Below, piece by piece: positions 35,994 to 45,067 of a stretch of 64,000 bases of DNA. The stretch comes from Brassicibacter mesophilus (GTDB taxonomy: Bacteria > Bacillota > Clostridia > Tissierellales > Proteiniboraceae), in the NCBI RefSeq assembly GCF_050433385.1, contig NZ_JBNPXI010000010.1, forward strand, positions 1 to 64,000, given 5' to 3'. A model generated the notes under the pieces. That model searched no databases. It saw nothing but the letters and a program-made list of their open reading frames with translations, and was not told where the DNA came from. Every line of letters starts with the position of its first letter. Within the stretch, counting starts at the first letter, position 1. Position numbers and translations under genes: made by a program.

Positions 35994-36866
35994 ATGTTTT
36001 TAAGGTTTAGTAAAAAAGATAAGCTTTTAGCTGCCTTATTTATTGCACCAAGTATAATTGGACTACTAGTATTTTACATTCTTCCGTTTATATGGATGAT
36101 ATTATATTCTTTTTTTGACCAGCCTGTAAATGGAAGCTTTGTAGGATTTAATAACTATATTGGGTTAATTAATAACGGAATATATAGAAAAGCACTGCTT
36201 AATAGTGGCATATTTACTGGAGTCAGCGTTCCATTGATAATTGTTCTATCATTAGTATTAGCTATTTTGTTAAATCAAAAGATACATTTTAAAAATACTC
36301 TAAGAACCTCTTTTATAGTCCCTTTAGTTGTACCTGTAGCTTCGATTATTTTATTTTTTGAATATCTATTTGATTATAATGGATTTATAAATAAGATTTT
36401 ATCATTATTCAATATGACTAATATTGACTGGGTAAATTCGTCGTGGGCTATGTATTTAGTAATAATTATTTATATATGGAAAAATCTTGGATACAACATA
36501 GTATTATTTTTAGCTGGTCTTCAAGGTATTCCTAAGGAATATTATGAAGCAGCAGATATAGATGGAGCTGGAGTTCTGGCAAAGTTTTTTAATATAACAA
36601 TAATTTATTTAATGCCCACTACCTTTTTTGTAATTATTATATCAATAATTAACTCCTTTAAGGTTTTCAAAGAAATATATCTTTTATCAGGGAACTACCC
36701 TCATGAAAGTATATATATGCTCCAGCATTATATTAATAATATGTTTAATAAGCTTGATTATCATAAACTAGTTACATCTGCAGTATTAATGGCTATCTTT
36801 GTTTATTTAATCATATTTATACTGTTTAGACTTCAAAAAAGAGTTGAAAGATATATCGAAGGTTAA
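35994..36866 (+). CDS. ABC transporter permease, MalF/UgpA type
   Basis: A 290-residue inner-membrane permease with six membrane segments. The ATPase-coupling EAA motif reads YYEAADIDGAGVLAKFFNIT (about residues 180-199), and the N-terminus AALFIAPSIIGLLVFYILPF is typical of carbohydrate-uptake permeases. It pairs with the MalG-type subunit that follows 11 nt later. No ATPase gene is nearby; carbohydrate importers of Firmicutes often share one MsmX-type ATPase encoded elsewhere, which is assumed here. Confidence 0.9.
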   Translation: MFLRFSKKDKLLAALFIAPSIIGLLVFYILPFIWMILYSFFDQPVNGSFVGFNNYIGLINNGIYRKALLNSGIFTGVSVPLIIVLSLVLAILLNQKIHFKNTLRTSFIVPLVVPVASIILFFEYLFDYNGFINKILSLFNMTNIDWVNSSWAMYLVIIIYIWKNLGYNIVLFLAGLQGIPKEYYEAADIDGAGVLAKFFNITIIYLMPTTFFVIIISIINSFKVFKEIYLLSGNYPHESIYMLQHYINNMFNKLDYHKLVTSAVLMAIFVYLIIFILFRLQKRVERYIEG

Positions 36867-36877
36867 GGGGGATAGAT

Positions 36878-37741
36878 ATGAATAATAATAGAAAGTTATT
36901 ATTAACTGCGTTTTTAATAGTAATAGCTATAATAATACTTATGCCTCTTATAGTAACAATTACTAATTCCTTCATGGGAGATAGTGAAATAAGAGAAAGC
37001 TATGGAGCATTTTCTGATGAGACTGTGGAGGGCAAAGAAGAAAAATATAGAAGTATTAAACTGATTCCAGATAGTATTGTGCTAGATCAATATTATGAAG
37101 CTTTAATAGCAAAGTCTAAATTTCTAAGAATGTTCTGGAATTCTGTTTTCATTGTGCTCCCTATTGTAATAGTTCAGACAATAATTTCTTCAATGGCTGC
37201 ATTTGTGTTTGCGAAAATTAATTTTAAAGGAAGAGATATACTCTTTTTTGTCTATATAATAATAATGATGATGCCATTCCAAGTTACACTTGTTCCTAAT
37301 TATTTAGTTTTAGACAGATTAGGTATAATAGATAATTTCTTATCTATTATACTGCCAGGGAGCCTAGGAGCTTTTGGAGTTTTCCTCTTAAGGCAGTTTA
37401 TGATTTCAATTCCTAACGAGTATATTGAATCTGCAATGGTAGACGGATGTTCATTGCCTCGTATTTTTTTAAAGATCATACTTCCATTATCAAAAGGAGG
37501 AATTGCTTCGTTAGCCATATTGTCTTTTATAGATAACTGGAATATGGTTGAGCAACCATTGATATTCTTAAAGGATATAAATAAACATCCATTATCTATA
37601 TATCTTTCTGAAATAAATAATTCTGAACTAGGTATCGCATTTGCTGCTAGTGTTATATATATGGTGCCTGCGCTGCTAGTGTTTTTATATGGTCAAAATT
37701 ATTTAATCGAGGGTATTTCCCATTCTACAATAAAAAAATAG
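36878..37741 (+). CDS. ABC transporter permease, MalG/UgpE type
   Basis: A 287-residue partner of the preceding permease. First membrane segment about residues 8-28, then an extracytoplasmic insert (about 33-75) containing FMGDSEIRE, as in multi-sugar permeases, then five further segments. The EAA loop reads YIESAMVDGCSLPRIFLKII (about 182-201). AAGGGGGA before ATG. Start and stop lie close to both neighbours, so it is co-transcribed with MalF-type and HlyD-type genes. Substrate unknown. Confidence 0.9.
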   Translation: MNNNRKLLLTAFLIVIAIIILMPLIVTITNSFMGDSEIRESYGAFSDETVEGKEEKYRSIKLIPDSIVLDQYYEALIAKSKFLRMFWNSVFIVLPIVIVQTIISSMAAFVFAKINFKGRDILFFVYIIIMMMPFQVTLVPNYLVLDRLGIIDNFLSIILPGSLGAFGVFLLRQFMISIPNEYIESAMVDGCSLPRIFLKIILPLSKGGIASLAILSFIDNWNMVEQPLIFLKDINKHPLSIYLSEINNSELGIAFAASVIYMVPALLVFLYGQNYLIEGISHSTIKK

Positions 37742-37753
37742 GGAGAGGTTTGT

Positions 37754-39043
37754 ATGTATGAATTAGAAGATGATAAAAAAGTTGAGTTAAGAAAGAGAAA
37801 GATATTAAGAGCAGGTCAAATATTTTTTATCATTATTATAATCCTTACCTTTACATCCAAAAGCATTCATAATTTAACTCTTCCAAAGGTCAATGCTGAA
37901 AATGTAAAGTCTGGAAGCTTAACTAAAGAAATTGTTGGTAAAGGGATAGTAGGTGCTAAGGAAAGGATAGAGTATTATACTAGCTTTTCTGTCCCTGTTA
38001 AGGATGTTAAAGTATCTGTTGGTGACACTGTTAAGAATGGAGATATCCTATTGATTTTAGATAAGGAACCATTAGTGTCGGACTTAGAAAAAAAGAAGAT
38101 TGAGCTTAAGGAACTAATGCTTAAATATGAAAAAACTTTGTTAGAAAATCTAGAGAATACATTACATACATATGAACAAAAGGTTGAAGAACTACAGGTT
38201 GATTTGTTGAAGTCAGAAAAAGAATTGACAATATATACACAATTGTATAATGAAGGGGCTGCGTCAAAAAATGACCTAGATGATAAGAAAAGTGAATATG
38301 AATTAGCAAAGATGAAGCATGAAAATGCTAAAAATGAGGTTGAGATACAAAGAGAAAAGGCTAAGAAGGATAAGGAGAACCATGAGAAGCAAATTGAACT
38401 TATGGAGCTTAATATATCAAGTACTCAAATGGAAATAGATGAACTAGAGAAGAAGACTGATAAGGCTACTGTGACGGCACCAACTGATGGTGTAATAAAG
38501 GAGCTTAATTATAAGAAAGGCATGGTTGTCAATAATTCCAGTCCTTTATACATACTTGATAGTTCTAATAAGGGATTTGAGATTGAGGTTACACTTAATA
38601 ATGCAGATTGTGAATATTTACAACCAGGGGACGAAGGACAAGTTTTTGTTAAAAATGAAGATAACAGTGTAATAGATGGAAAAATTGAAACTATAAAGAG
38701 AGCTGACAATAAAGATAAAAGAGCAGTAGTGGTAGAACTTGATAGTGTTGATCTTGCCGGAGGAGAATCAGGAGAACTATATATAAAGAAGCCTATAGGT
38801 TCATATGAATTTCTCATTCCACGACAAGCTTTAAGAGAAGATGACGAAGGTAAGTTCGTTTATATATTACAGGAAAAGGAAGGGCCTCTAGGCAGAGAAT
38901 ATTATGCTATGAGAAAGAACGTAACGGTAGGAGATTCTGACAATAGATTTATAGGCATAATCTCAGGGTTAATAGGAGATGAAAGAATTATTGTAAGGAG
39001 TAGTAAATTTTTAGATGATGGAAGTCAGGTTGTTGTTGAATGA
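37754..39043 (+). CDS. HlyD/RND-type periplasmic-adaptor-like protein
   Basis: A 429-residue membrane-fusion-like protein: one membrane segment (about 20-37), a lipoyl half (VKDVKVSVGDTVKNGDILL about 76-94), a long coiled coil (about 105-235, heptads rich in Glu/Lys), the second lipoyl half (ATVTAPTDGVIKELNYKKGM about 236-255) and beta-barrel strands to the C-terminus. In Gram-positive bacteria such proteins partner MacB-like exporters for peptides or lipids, as YknX does with YknYZ. It follows MalG by 12 nt and precedes a MacB-like gene, so adaptor for that protein is a fair inference. The needed ATPase is absent. Confidence 0.87.
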   Translation: MYELEDDKKVELRKRKILRAGQIFFIIIIILTFTSKSIHNLTLPKVNAENVKSGSLTKEIVGKGIVGAKERIEYYTSFSVPVKDVKVSVGDTVKNGDILLILDKEPLVSDLEKKKIELKELMLKYEKTLLENLENTLHTYEQKVEELQVDLLKSEKELTIYTQLYNEGAASKNDLDDKKSEYELAKMKHENAKNEVEIQREKAKKDKENHEKQIELMELNISSTQMEIDELEKKTDKATVTAPTDGVIKELNYKKGMVVNNSSPLYILDSSNKGFEIEVTLNNADCEYLQPGDEGQVFVKNEDNSVIDGKIETIKRADNKDKRAVVVELDSVDLAGGESGELYIKKPIGSYEFLIPRQALREDDEGKFVYILQEKEGPLGREYYAMRKNVTVGDSDNRFIGIISGLIGDERIIVRSSKFLDDGSQVVVE

Positions 39044-39064
39044 TGAAAGTAAGGAGGGGGTGAT

Positions 39065-40483
39065 ATGAAAATACATTTTGAAAGAAAATATGTTGTTCTA
39101 TTTCTATTTATTTTTTCTCTACTCCTATGTCAATCAATATATATTTATATAGAAGAAATTAATAGTACTACTGGATATGAAAAATTGATAATTGGATTAA
39201 AAGAGGGTATACCTATTGAAAATGGAATGAGTGTTGATGAAGTTGAAGCACTTAACAGAGCTGTATCACCACAAATGTCTACATATTATGCAACTGATGA
39301 GTCAGTTGTAACTTCTGACTATGGGGCCTTTCAGGCTCAAGTTTACGGTGTGCTGGGAAATTTTAATGAATTTAGTAAGGTTGAATTAAATAATGGTTCA
39401 TTTATAAATGACAATGATAACAATTCTAATAACTATGTAGTAGTAATAGAAGATACTATAGCTCAGAAAATATTTAAAAGCGAAAATGTTATTGGCTTAA
39501 ATATGAACATATATAATGAGAAGTTTGAAATAATCGGAGTAGTTTCTTCAGAAGGTGCAATAATGGAAAAGATGTTGAACAAAGAGTTGCCACATATATA
39601 TATACCATTAAACACCATGAAAGACATTAATTCTAATACATATATAGGAAATATTGAATACAAGAATAATGACAGCTATTTTGACAAAGCATTTATGCTG
39701 GATAAAATAGAATTAGTGGGAAAAAACTCCAATAATTATTTTGTTGAAGATTTAAACATAACAGGAATTCAGCAAAAACAGAAATATGATATTTTAATAT
39801 TTATATTAGGAGCATACTGTTTATATAGACTACTAAAAGTTTTATTTTCTATTATTAAATCTATGCATAATTATTTCAAGGATAGTATTAAGAAGGATTA
39901 TTTGACAGACGCACTTAAGATTGGAAAATTAAGATATATGAAAGGGCTTATAATGATTGCTGGAATAGTGTTATTAGGAGTGTTTATATGGAAGGAAATA
40001 TCTTTTAGCTTATATATTGCTCCAGAAAAGATTCCAGATAATCCCGGAAGTATTTCTCAACATTTTTTAGTATTGAAAGAGTATTTATTTGATTTTGTCA
40101 ATTTTGATTATATTCATCCACTGTATAAAATTAAGTTATCTAGATTTTTACAAAGAGTTAATAACATAGTATTTTTAATAGGTATCGTATGTGAGCTTTA
40201 TTTGATACTATATGTTATTAAAGATAAATCAAATGAAATAAAGGATAAGATAAATAGATTTTTAAATTTAGGTATATATTTAGTTGTATCTGTCTTATTG
40301 TCAGCTTTTCTGCTTTATCTATCGGGACTACCAGTTTTGTTATCAGCTGTAGATATAGTATTAATATGGATTTGTTTTACAGTTATTTTACTACCTTATA
40401 AAGAAGAATATTTAAAATTACTATATAACATAAATCATTATACAAATAAAATTTACAAAAGTGAATCAAAAAACATTAACTAA
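39065..40483 (+). CDS. MacB periplasmic-core-like membrane protein
   Basis: A 472-residue protein with one N-terminal membrane segment (about 8-28), an extracytoplasmic domain (about 30-235) of the MacB periplasmic-core type (VYGVLGNFNEFSKVELNNGS, VIEDTIAQKIFKSENVIGLN, FEIIGVVSSEG) and four or five C-terminal membrane segments. The first three of these do not read as a textbook FtsX domain, so its permease activity is uncertain. No nucleotide-binding gene flanks it. GGAGGGGG precedes the ATG. Likely acts with the HlyD-like protein in export or in envelope remodelling. Confidence 0.7.
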   Translation: MKIHFERKYVVLFLFIFSLLLCQSIYIYIEEINSTTGYEKLIIGLKEGIPIENGMSVDEVEALNRAVSPQMSTYYATDESVVTSDYGAFQAQVYGVLGNFNEFSKVELNNGSFINDNDNNSNNYVVVIEDTIAQKIFKSENVIGLNMNIYNEKFEIIGVVSSEGAIMEKMLNKELPHIYIPLNTMKDINSNTYIGNIEYKNNDSYFDKAFMLDKIELVGKNSNNYFVEDLNITGIQQKQKYDILIFILGAYCLYRLLKVLFSIIKSMHNYFKDSIKKDYLTDALKIGKLRYMKGLIMIAGIVLLGVFIWKEISFSLYIAPEKIPDNPGSISQHFLVLKEYLFDFVNFDYIHPLYKIKLSRFLQRVNNIVFLIGIVCELYLILYVIKDKSNEIKDKINRFLNLGIYLVVSVLLSAFLLYLSGLPVLLSAVDIVLIWICFTVILLPYKEEYLKLLYNINHYTNKIYKSESKNIN

Positions 40484-40562
40484 AGCGAAACAAAAACTTC
40501 AGTGAAAGATCTCAAAGTAGTGTATAATATAAATACTTAGCTTTAAGAAAGGAGGGTTCGTC

Positions 40563-40997
40563 GTGTCAAATGAAATTCTTCAACAAGTGCTTAGTACGAT
40601 GAAAGATATGCAAAATGAATTTAAGGGCATGCAGAATGAAATTAGAGGTATAAACAGCAGACTTGATGGCGTAGAAAGCAAAGTTGATAGGCTTGGAAAT
40701 AAAGTTGATAGTTTTGAAAATAAAGTCAATAGCATTGAAAGCAAAGTCGATAATCTTGAAAATAAAGTCAATAGCATTGAAAACAAAGTTGATAATAACC
40801 ATAAAGAAGTTTTATCTCGCTTTGACAAACTTGAGGATAAACTAGATGATTTAGAAGGTAGAAATGCTGCAAATCATGTTGCTACGAATACTAGGCTCGA
40901 TAAACTGACAGACGACTTAGATTTCCTTACTCATAAAGAGCTCCAAACTGAAAAAGAAGTATTTAATATTAAGAAAAGACTCGAAGCTATTAGCTAG
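40563..40997 (+). CDS. Heptad-repeat coiled-coil protein
   Basis: A 144-residue, highly charged protein that is helical throughout. Residues about 38-78 are five consecutive seven-residue repeats of the type K-V-D/N-x-x-E-x, which gives a long coiled coil; the rest (MQNEFKGMQNEIRG, LDKLTDDLDFL) continues the heptads. GTG start with AAAGGAGGG 6 nt upstream. The coding DNA holds a 21-bp tandem array (40680-40796). Transcribed alone and closed by a terminator at 41058. Function unknown; similar small coiled-coil proteins are common in clostridia. Confidence 0.72.
   Translation: MSNEILQQVLSTMKDMQNEFKGMQNEIRGINSRLDGVESKVDRLGNKVDSFENKVNSIESKVDNLENKVNSIENKVDNNHKEVLSRFDKLEDKLDDLEGRNAANHVATNTRLDKLTDDLDFLTHKELQTEKEVFNIKKRLEAIS
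40680..40796 (+). repeat. 21-bp tandem repeat array inside the coiled-coil gene
   Basis: Five full 21-bp units starting at 40680, 40701, 40722, 40743 and 40764 and a partial sixth. Units three and five differ at one base. Each unit encodes one heptad, so the array could change length without a frameshift. Confidence 0.85.
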
Positions 40998-41057
40998 ATT
41001 ACGAGTATAAAGATAAAGATTTGAGTTGTTAATATTATATGAGGACTATTATATAGA

Positions 41058-41093
41058 GGATATTAGTACAAAATTATGTACTGATATCTTTTT
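41058..41093 (+). terminator. Rho-independent terminator
   Basis: Stem 41059-41069 with 41078-41088 (one wobble pair) and a T5 tail, after the coiled-coil gene. Confidence 0.8.
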
Positions 41094-41109
41094 GTTTTAT
41101 TAACTTATC

Positions 41110-41138
41110 TTTAACATAGAATTTGCTATATATTAACA
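41110..41138 (+). promoter_or_regulatory. Candidate operator upstream of the GntR gene
   Basis: TTTAACATAGAATT (41110-41123) matches the boxes before phnG and phnD. TTAACA also recurs at 41111 and 41133, about two helical turns apart. This suggests autoregulation by the adjacent GntR-type protein. Confidence 0.45.
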
Positions 41139-41222
41139 TAGCCATGATATTATCAAAACACAATAATGCAACAATTGGTACTAATGATTCTCAAAAAATT
41201 GATTATTTGGGAAGTGATTAAT

Positions 41223-41933
41223 TTGAAAGATGAAAAAGATGTGCTAATAATAGATAGGCTCTTAGAAGATATTGTTGCAGGAAAGTATAATGAAAATGAT
41301 AAATTGCCATCAGAGAATGATCTTGCTGATAAGCATAAAGTGACTAGGATAACGGTTAGAAAAGCTTATAGTAGATTAGAAGAAATGGGATATTTGTACT
41401 CTAAACAAGGAAAAGGAAGGTATTTAAACAATAAGCAGCAAAAAATTGACCTGTCTCTTTCAGGAGATGTAAGCTTTAGCCAGAAAATGAAGGATAAAGG
41501 ATATAATTTTGATTCTAAAAACCTGTTTTGTAAACAAGTTAAATATAATGAAAAAATTTATAAAGAATTAAATATTGGTGAAAATGACAAAGTATATAAA
41601 GTCGGACGATTAAGATTAATAGATAATAAGCCTATTGCATTACACATATCTTATATAGCTCAATCATTGTTTAATGACATTAATATAGTAGGTAAAGATA
41701 TTAAATCAATGTTTGAGTATTATAAGAATAATGGATACAAGGAATTTGACTCTACTAAAAGTATGCTAAGCATATCTTTTCCTACCCATTTTGAAAGAAA
41801 AATATTCGAATGCTCAAATTTAATTCCAATGCTTATTGTAGAAAGTAATTGCATTGACAAGTATACAAGAAAAACCTTAGAGTTTACTAAAATTATATAT
41901 CGCAGTGATATATTTAAATATCAAATAAAATAG
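41223..41933 (+). CDS. GntR/UTRA family regulator, PhnF-like
   Basis: A 236-residue repressor-type protein: GntR winged helix (about residues 4-75, LPSENDLADKHKVTRITVRK) and C-terminal UTRA ligand-binding domain (about 85-230, KVGRLRLIDNKPIALHISYI). TTG 41223 has GGGAAGTG upstream; the longer frame from 41166 has no site. Position directly before the C-P lyase genes suggests a PhnF-like phosphonate regulator. Shared boxes at its own promoter, phnG and phnD fit this. Separated from phnG by a small terminator, so it is its own unit. Confidence 0.82.
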   Translation: MKDEKDVLIIDRLLEDIVAGKYNENDKLPSENDLADKHKVTRITVRKAYSRLEEMGYLYSKQGKGRYLNNKQQKIDLSLSGDVSFSQKMKDKGYNFDSKNLFCKQVKYNEKIYKELNIGENDKVYKVGRLRLIDNKPIALHISYIAQSLFNDINIVGKDIKSMFEYYKNNGYKEFDSTKSMLSISFPTHFERKIFECSNLIPMLIVESNCIDKYTRKTLEFTKIIYRSDIFKYQIK

Positions 41934-41954
41934 CTACCTTTTGGTAGTTTTTTT
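41934..41954 (+). terminator. Short rho-independent terminator
   Basis: Five-base-pair stem CTACC/GGTAG with a T4 loop and a T7 tail, directly after the GntR stop. Confidence 0.68.
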
Positions 41955-41976
41955 GTTTGTTAAAAACTTCCATACA

Positions 41977-42015
41977 TTTAATGTAGAATTAACACTGCTT
42001 AACATAGCTTTAACA
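41977..42015 (+). promoter_or_regulatory. Candidate phn operator region upstream of phnG
   Basis: The box TTTAATGTAGAATT (41977-41990) is shared with the phnD and GntR promoters. TTAACA is repeated at 41989, 41999 and 42010, 10-11 bp apart and so on one face of the helix, and ACACTG/CAGTGT forms an inverted repeat across it. Likely the regulator's binding region. Confidence 0.5.
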
Positions 42016-42065
42016 GTGTATAGCTTGGCAACAAGTTATAATTACAACTGTAGAGGAGGGAGCTT

Positions 42066-42488
42066 ATGAAAAAACGTCGGAGAACAGAAATTTTAGTAAG
42101 AGGCTCAATAGACATTGCAAAAAAATTAGCTGAAGAAATAATAAACAATTACAACGTAAAGATAATCGAAGAACCTAATAGTGGGCTTGTAATGATAAAA
42201 ATGCGTGAAACAGCAAAGAAGAACCTATTTTATTTAGGAGAGATGTTTGTAACAGAGGCAAAAGTTCAAGTAGAAAACAATTTAGGCATCGGTATTGTTT
42301 ATGGAAACAATCAAGAACTAGTATATTATTTAGCGATTATTGATGCAGCATATAATGGCAGCCTAAAAGAGACAGAGAACTGGTCGGACATTTTAATAAA
42401 TGAAGAAAATAATATTAGAATACAAAGAGATAGGTATCAGGCAAAGGTAATGAAAACAAAAGTTAGCTTTGAAACTATGGATGTCTAA
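42066..42488 (+). CDS. phnG: C-P lyase subunit PhnG
   Basis: A 140-residue subunit of the PhnGHIJ core that first exchanges the adenine of ATP for the phosphonate. Typical PhnG sequence: RTEILVRGSIDIAKKLAEEI (about 5-24), EEPNSGLVMIKMRETA (about 36-51), FYLGEMFVTEAKVQ (about 57-70) and LAIIDAAYNG (about 97-106). GAGGAGGG precedes the ATG. First gene of the operon; phnH follows in 17 nt. Confidence 0.9.
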   Translation: MKKRRRTEILVRGSIDIAKKLAEEIINNYNVKIIEEPNSGLVMIKMRETAKKNLFYLGEMFVTEAKVQVENNLGIGIVYGNNQELVYYLAIIDAAYNGSLKETENWSDILINEENNIRIQRDRYQAKVMKTKVSFETMDV

Positions 42489-42505
42489 TTAAGGAGAGAT
42501 AAATC

Positions 42506-43090
42506 ATGAAATTAGATTTAGTGCATGATATTCAAAAGTCTTACCGTAGTGTAATTGATTCTATGTCCAAACCTGGCCATATAAACAGTATAAAAGATCA
42601 AGCTAATAAAATTGATTTGGATATAGATTTTGAAAACTCTACTTTTGTATTGATGTTAATGTTACTAGATGCAGAAGTAAGCTTTAAAGTATTTTCTAAA
42701 AAAGAAAAAGAAATCACAAAACTTATAAGCCAGTTAACTTATGCTAAGCCAGAAGCCGTCGAAAATGCCAACTATATTTTCGTAATGGAAGATGCTGAAG
42801 ATGGTGATATAGAGAATGCCATAGAAAAAGCTTATGAAGGTAATTTGATAGATCCGCATAAATCTGCAACAATTATCGTTGAAGTTTTGAAAATTACAAA
42901 TGATAAAGAAATTGTTTTAACAGGTCCCGGAATAAAGGATGAAAATTATTTAAAAGTAGATGTATGTGGTAATTGGATTGAAAAGCGTAAATTAAAAAAT
43001 GTCGAATATCCTTTAGGTGTAGATATCATCATGGTTGATAAAAAAGCTGATTTGATTTGTATACCTAGAACAACTAATATTTCCGTATAG
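42506..43090 (+). CDS. phnH: C-P lyase subunit PhnH
   Basis: A 194-residue core subunit. The N-terminus carries the typical YRSVIDSMSKPGHI (about 12-25); later VLMLMLLDAEVSFKVF (about 48-63), PHKSATIIVEV and LTGPGI (about 137-142) are PhnH features. It dimerises inside the core and has no known independent catalysis. AAGGAGAG before the ATG; 12 nt to phnI. Confidence 0.92.
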   Translation: MKLDLVHDIQKSYRSVIDSMSKPGHINSIKDQANKIDLDIDFENSTFVLMLMLLDAEVSFKVFSKKEKEITKLISQLTYAKPEAVENANYIFVMEDAEDGDIENAIEKAYEGNLIDPHKSATIIVEVLKITNDKEIVLTGPGIKDENYLKVDVCGNWIEKRKLKNVEYPLGVDIIMVDKKADLICIPRTTNISV

Positions 43091-43102
43091 GTGGTGAAAT
43101 AA

Positions 43103-44206
43103 ATGGGATATGTAGCAGTTAAAGGCGGTACTATTGCAATTGATGAGTCAATCAGAAGGCTAAAATATGAGCGTTTTAAGAAAAAAGAGATACTTAATGT
43201 AAAAAAAATACAAGCAGGCATGCGTGGGTTAATTGATCAAGTAATGTCTGAAAGTAGTATTTATTGTGAAGAATTAGCAGCGATTTCAATAAAACAAGCT
43301 GAAGGAAATCCAGAAGAAGCAGTATTTTTATTAAGAGCTTATCGTTCAACACTTCCTAGAAAGCACTATTCAAAGATTATAAACTCGGAGAATATGATAG
43401 TAGAGCGTCGTATATCAGCAAGCTTTAAGGACATTCCAGGAGGACAGATATTAGGTGCTTCATATGATTATACTCACAGATTAATTGATTTTGATTTAGT
43501 AGATGAGACAGAGCAAGAATGCTTAGAATGGTTGGAAGATTATGAAGAGGAAAATGACAAGAGGTTAGATACCGTTGATATGAATAAATTACCTAAGGTA
43601 CTAGATTATTTAAGAAATCAAGGCTTGATTGTAGATTGTAAGGAAAACAATAAAGAACCTAAGGATATTACTAAGAAAAGTATAGAATTTCCAACTGAAA
43701 GAAGTGAGAGATTACAGATTTTAACACGTGGCCAAACTGGAGCCGTTACTTCATTAGGATATGCAGCTCTCAGGGGGTACGGCGACACTCATCCAACAAT
43801 TGGAGAGCTTCGTGTTGGGAGATTACCAATCTATATAGATGATCCATTAAATACTTCACATGATGATGAAGATTCATTTTATATTGGTGAAATAAAGGTA
43901 ACAGAAGTAGAAACAATATTTCCAAACTCTATAAAAAAAGAAAATGGTAAAAATGAGATGGAATTTGAAATAGGGTACGGAATCTGCTACGGGCAAAATG
44001 AAACTAAAGCCATTGCCATGAGTATTTTAGACCATTGCCTAGAAACTAGAGATCCAAGATATCCTACACATGACGAGGAGTTTGTGCTGCTTCATATAGA
44101 TTCAGTTGAATCTACTGGGTTTATTTCTCATTTGAAATTGCCTCATTATGTAACATTCAAATCTAAACTTGACAGTGTTCTTAAAACAAAAAAAGGAGAG
44201 GAGTAA
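43103..44206 (+). CDS. phnI: C-P lyase subunit PhnI
   Basis: A 367-residue nucleosidase subunit that catalyses attachment of the phosphonate to ribose 5'-triphosphate with the other core proteins. Start MGYVAVKGGTIAIDESI is diagnostic, as are SAEE-like GMRGLIDQVMSESSIY (about 34-49), LLRAYRSTLPR (about 75-85), GYAALRGYGDTHPTIGELRV (about 218-237) and RDPRYPTHDEEFVLLH (about 328-343). Its stop is directly followed by the phnJ start. Confidence 0.95.
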   Translation: MGYVAVKGGTIAIDESIRRLKYERFKKKEILNVKKIQAGMRGLIDQVMSESSIYCEELAAISIKQAEGNPEEAVFLLRAYRSTLPRKHYSKIINSENMIVERRISASFKDIPGGQILGASYDYTHRLIDFDLVDETEQECLEWLEDYEEENDKRLDTVDMNKLPKVLDYLRNQGLIVDCKENNKEPKDITKKSIEFPTERSERLQILTRGQTGAVTSLGYAALRGYGDTHPTIGELRVGRLPIYIDDPLNTSHDDEDSFYIGEIKVTEVETIFPNSIKKENGKNEMEFEIGYGICYGQNETKAIAMSILDHCLETRDPRYPTHDEEFVLLHIDSVESTGFISHLKLPHYVTFKSKLDSVLKTKKGEE

Positions 44207-44207
44207 G

Positions 44208-45053
44208 ATGAGAGTAAATTATAATTTTGCTTTCTTTGATGAGGGATCTAAAAGAGAAATAAGAAGAGCCACGCTTAAAGCTATAGCCATACCAGGATAT
44301 CAAGTTCCCTTTGCTTCACGTGAAATGCCAATTGCTCGTGGGTGGGGAACTGGTGGATTGCAGCTGACATTATCATTAGTGGGGAAAGACGATGTTTTAA
44401 AGGTTATTGACCAAGGTTCAGATGAATCTGTCAATGCAGTTAACATAAAAAAGCTTGTTAATAAAACCACAGGAATTAAGCAAACAGATAGTACAGCTGA
44501 TGCTACTGTTATACAATCTCGACACAGAATACCAGAGATTACTTTAAAAGAAGAACAGATTTTGGTACTTCAAGTACCTATACCAGAGCCACTTCGATAC
44601 GTTGAACCTAGTGAGTATGTAACGAAAAGACTACATGCTGATAAAGAATATAGCGGAGCTTGGCTAATGTTGTTTGAACAGATAATGAAATATGGAAATA
44701 TGTCAACAGGAGCTGATCATCCTGTTAGTGTCCATGAAAGATATGTAATGGCTCCAAGTCCAATACCACGTTTTGATAATCCTAAGATGAATAATTCGAA
44801 GGCACTTATTTTATTAGGTGCGGGTAGAGAAAAGAAAATTTATGCTGTTCCTCCATATACTAATGTGATTTCGTTAGCATTTAATGATTACCCCTTTGAG
44901 GTTGAATCATTTGATGATAAAGTATGCAGATTATGTGGCTCTAAAGGTGTATTTATGGACGAATTAGTTGATGAAAAAACTGGTGAAACATACTATCAAT
45001 GTAATGATTACAGTTATTGCTTAGGCAACCTAAATGACAAATTAAGCTGCTAG
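44208..45053 (+). CDS. phnJ: C-P lyase subunit PhnJ (radical SAM)
   Basis: The C-P bond-breaking subunit, a 281-residue radical S-adenosylmethionine enzyme releasing an alkane and ribose 1,2-cyclic phosphate 5-phosphate. The cluster cysteines are in the characteristic C-terminal pattern CRLCGSKG then CNDYSYC, i.e. Cys-x2-Cys-x21-Cys-x5-Cys. VPFASREMPIARGWGTGG (about 31-48) and GADHPVSVHERYVMAPSPIP are typical. ATG 44208 follows GGAGAGGAG; the upstream frame start lies inside phnI. Confidence 0.95.
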   Translation: MRVNYNFAFFDEGSKREIRRATLKAIAIPGYQVPFASREMPIARGWGTGGLQLTLSLVGKDDVLKVIDQGSDESVNAVNIKKLVNKTTGIKQTDSTADATVIQSRHRIPEITLKEEQILVLQVPIPEPLRYVEPSEYVTKRLHADKEYSGAWLMLFEQIMKYGNMSTGADHPVSVHERYVMAPSPIPRFDNPKMNNSKALILLGAGREKKIYAVPPYTNVISLAFNDYPFEVESFDDKVCRLCGSKGVFMDELVDEKTGETYYQCNDYSYCLGNLNDKLSC

Positions 45054-45067
45054 AGGAGGTGTAAATA

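Noticed and set aside
40566..40828. Long minus-strand frames opposite the coiled-coil gene
   Set aside because: They arise from the 21-bp repeats on the + strand and have no ribosome sites.
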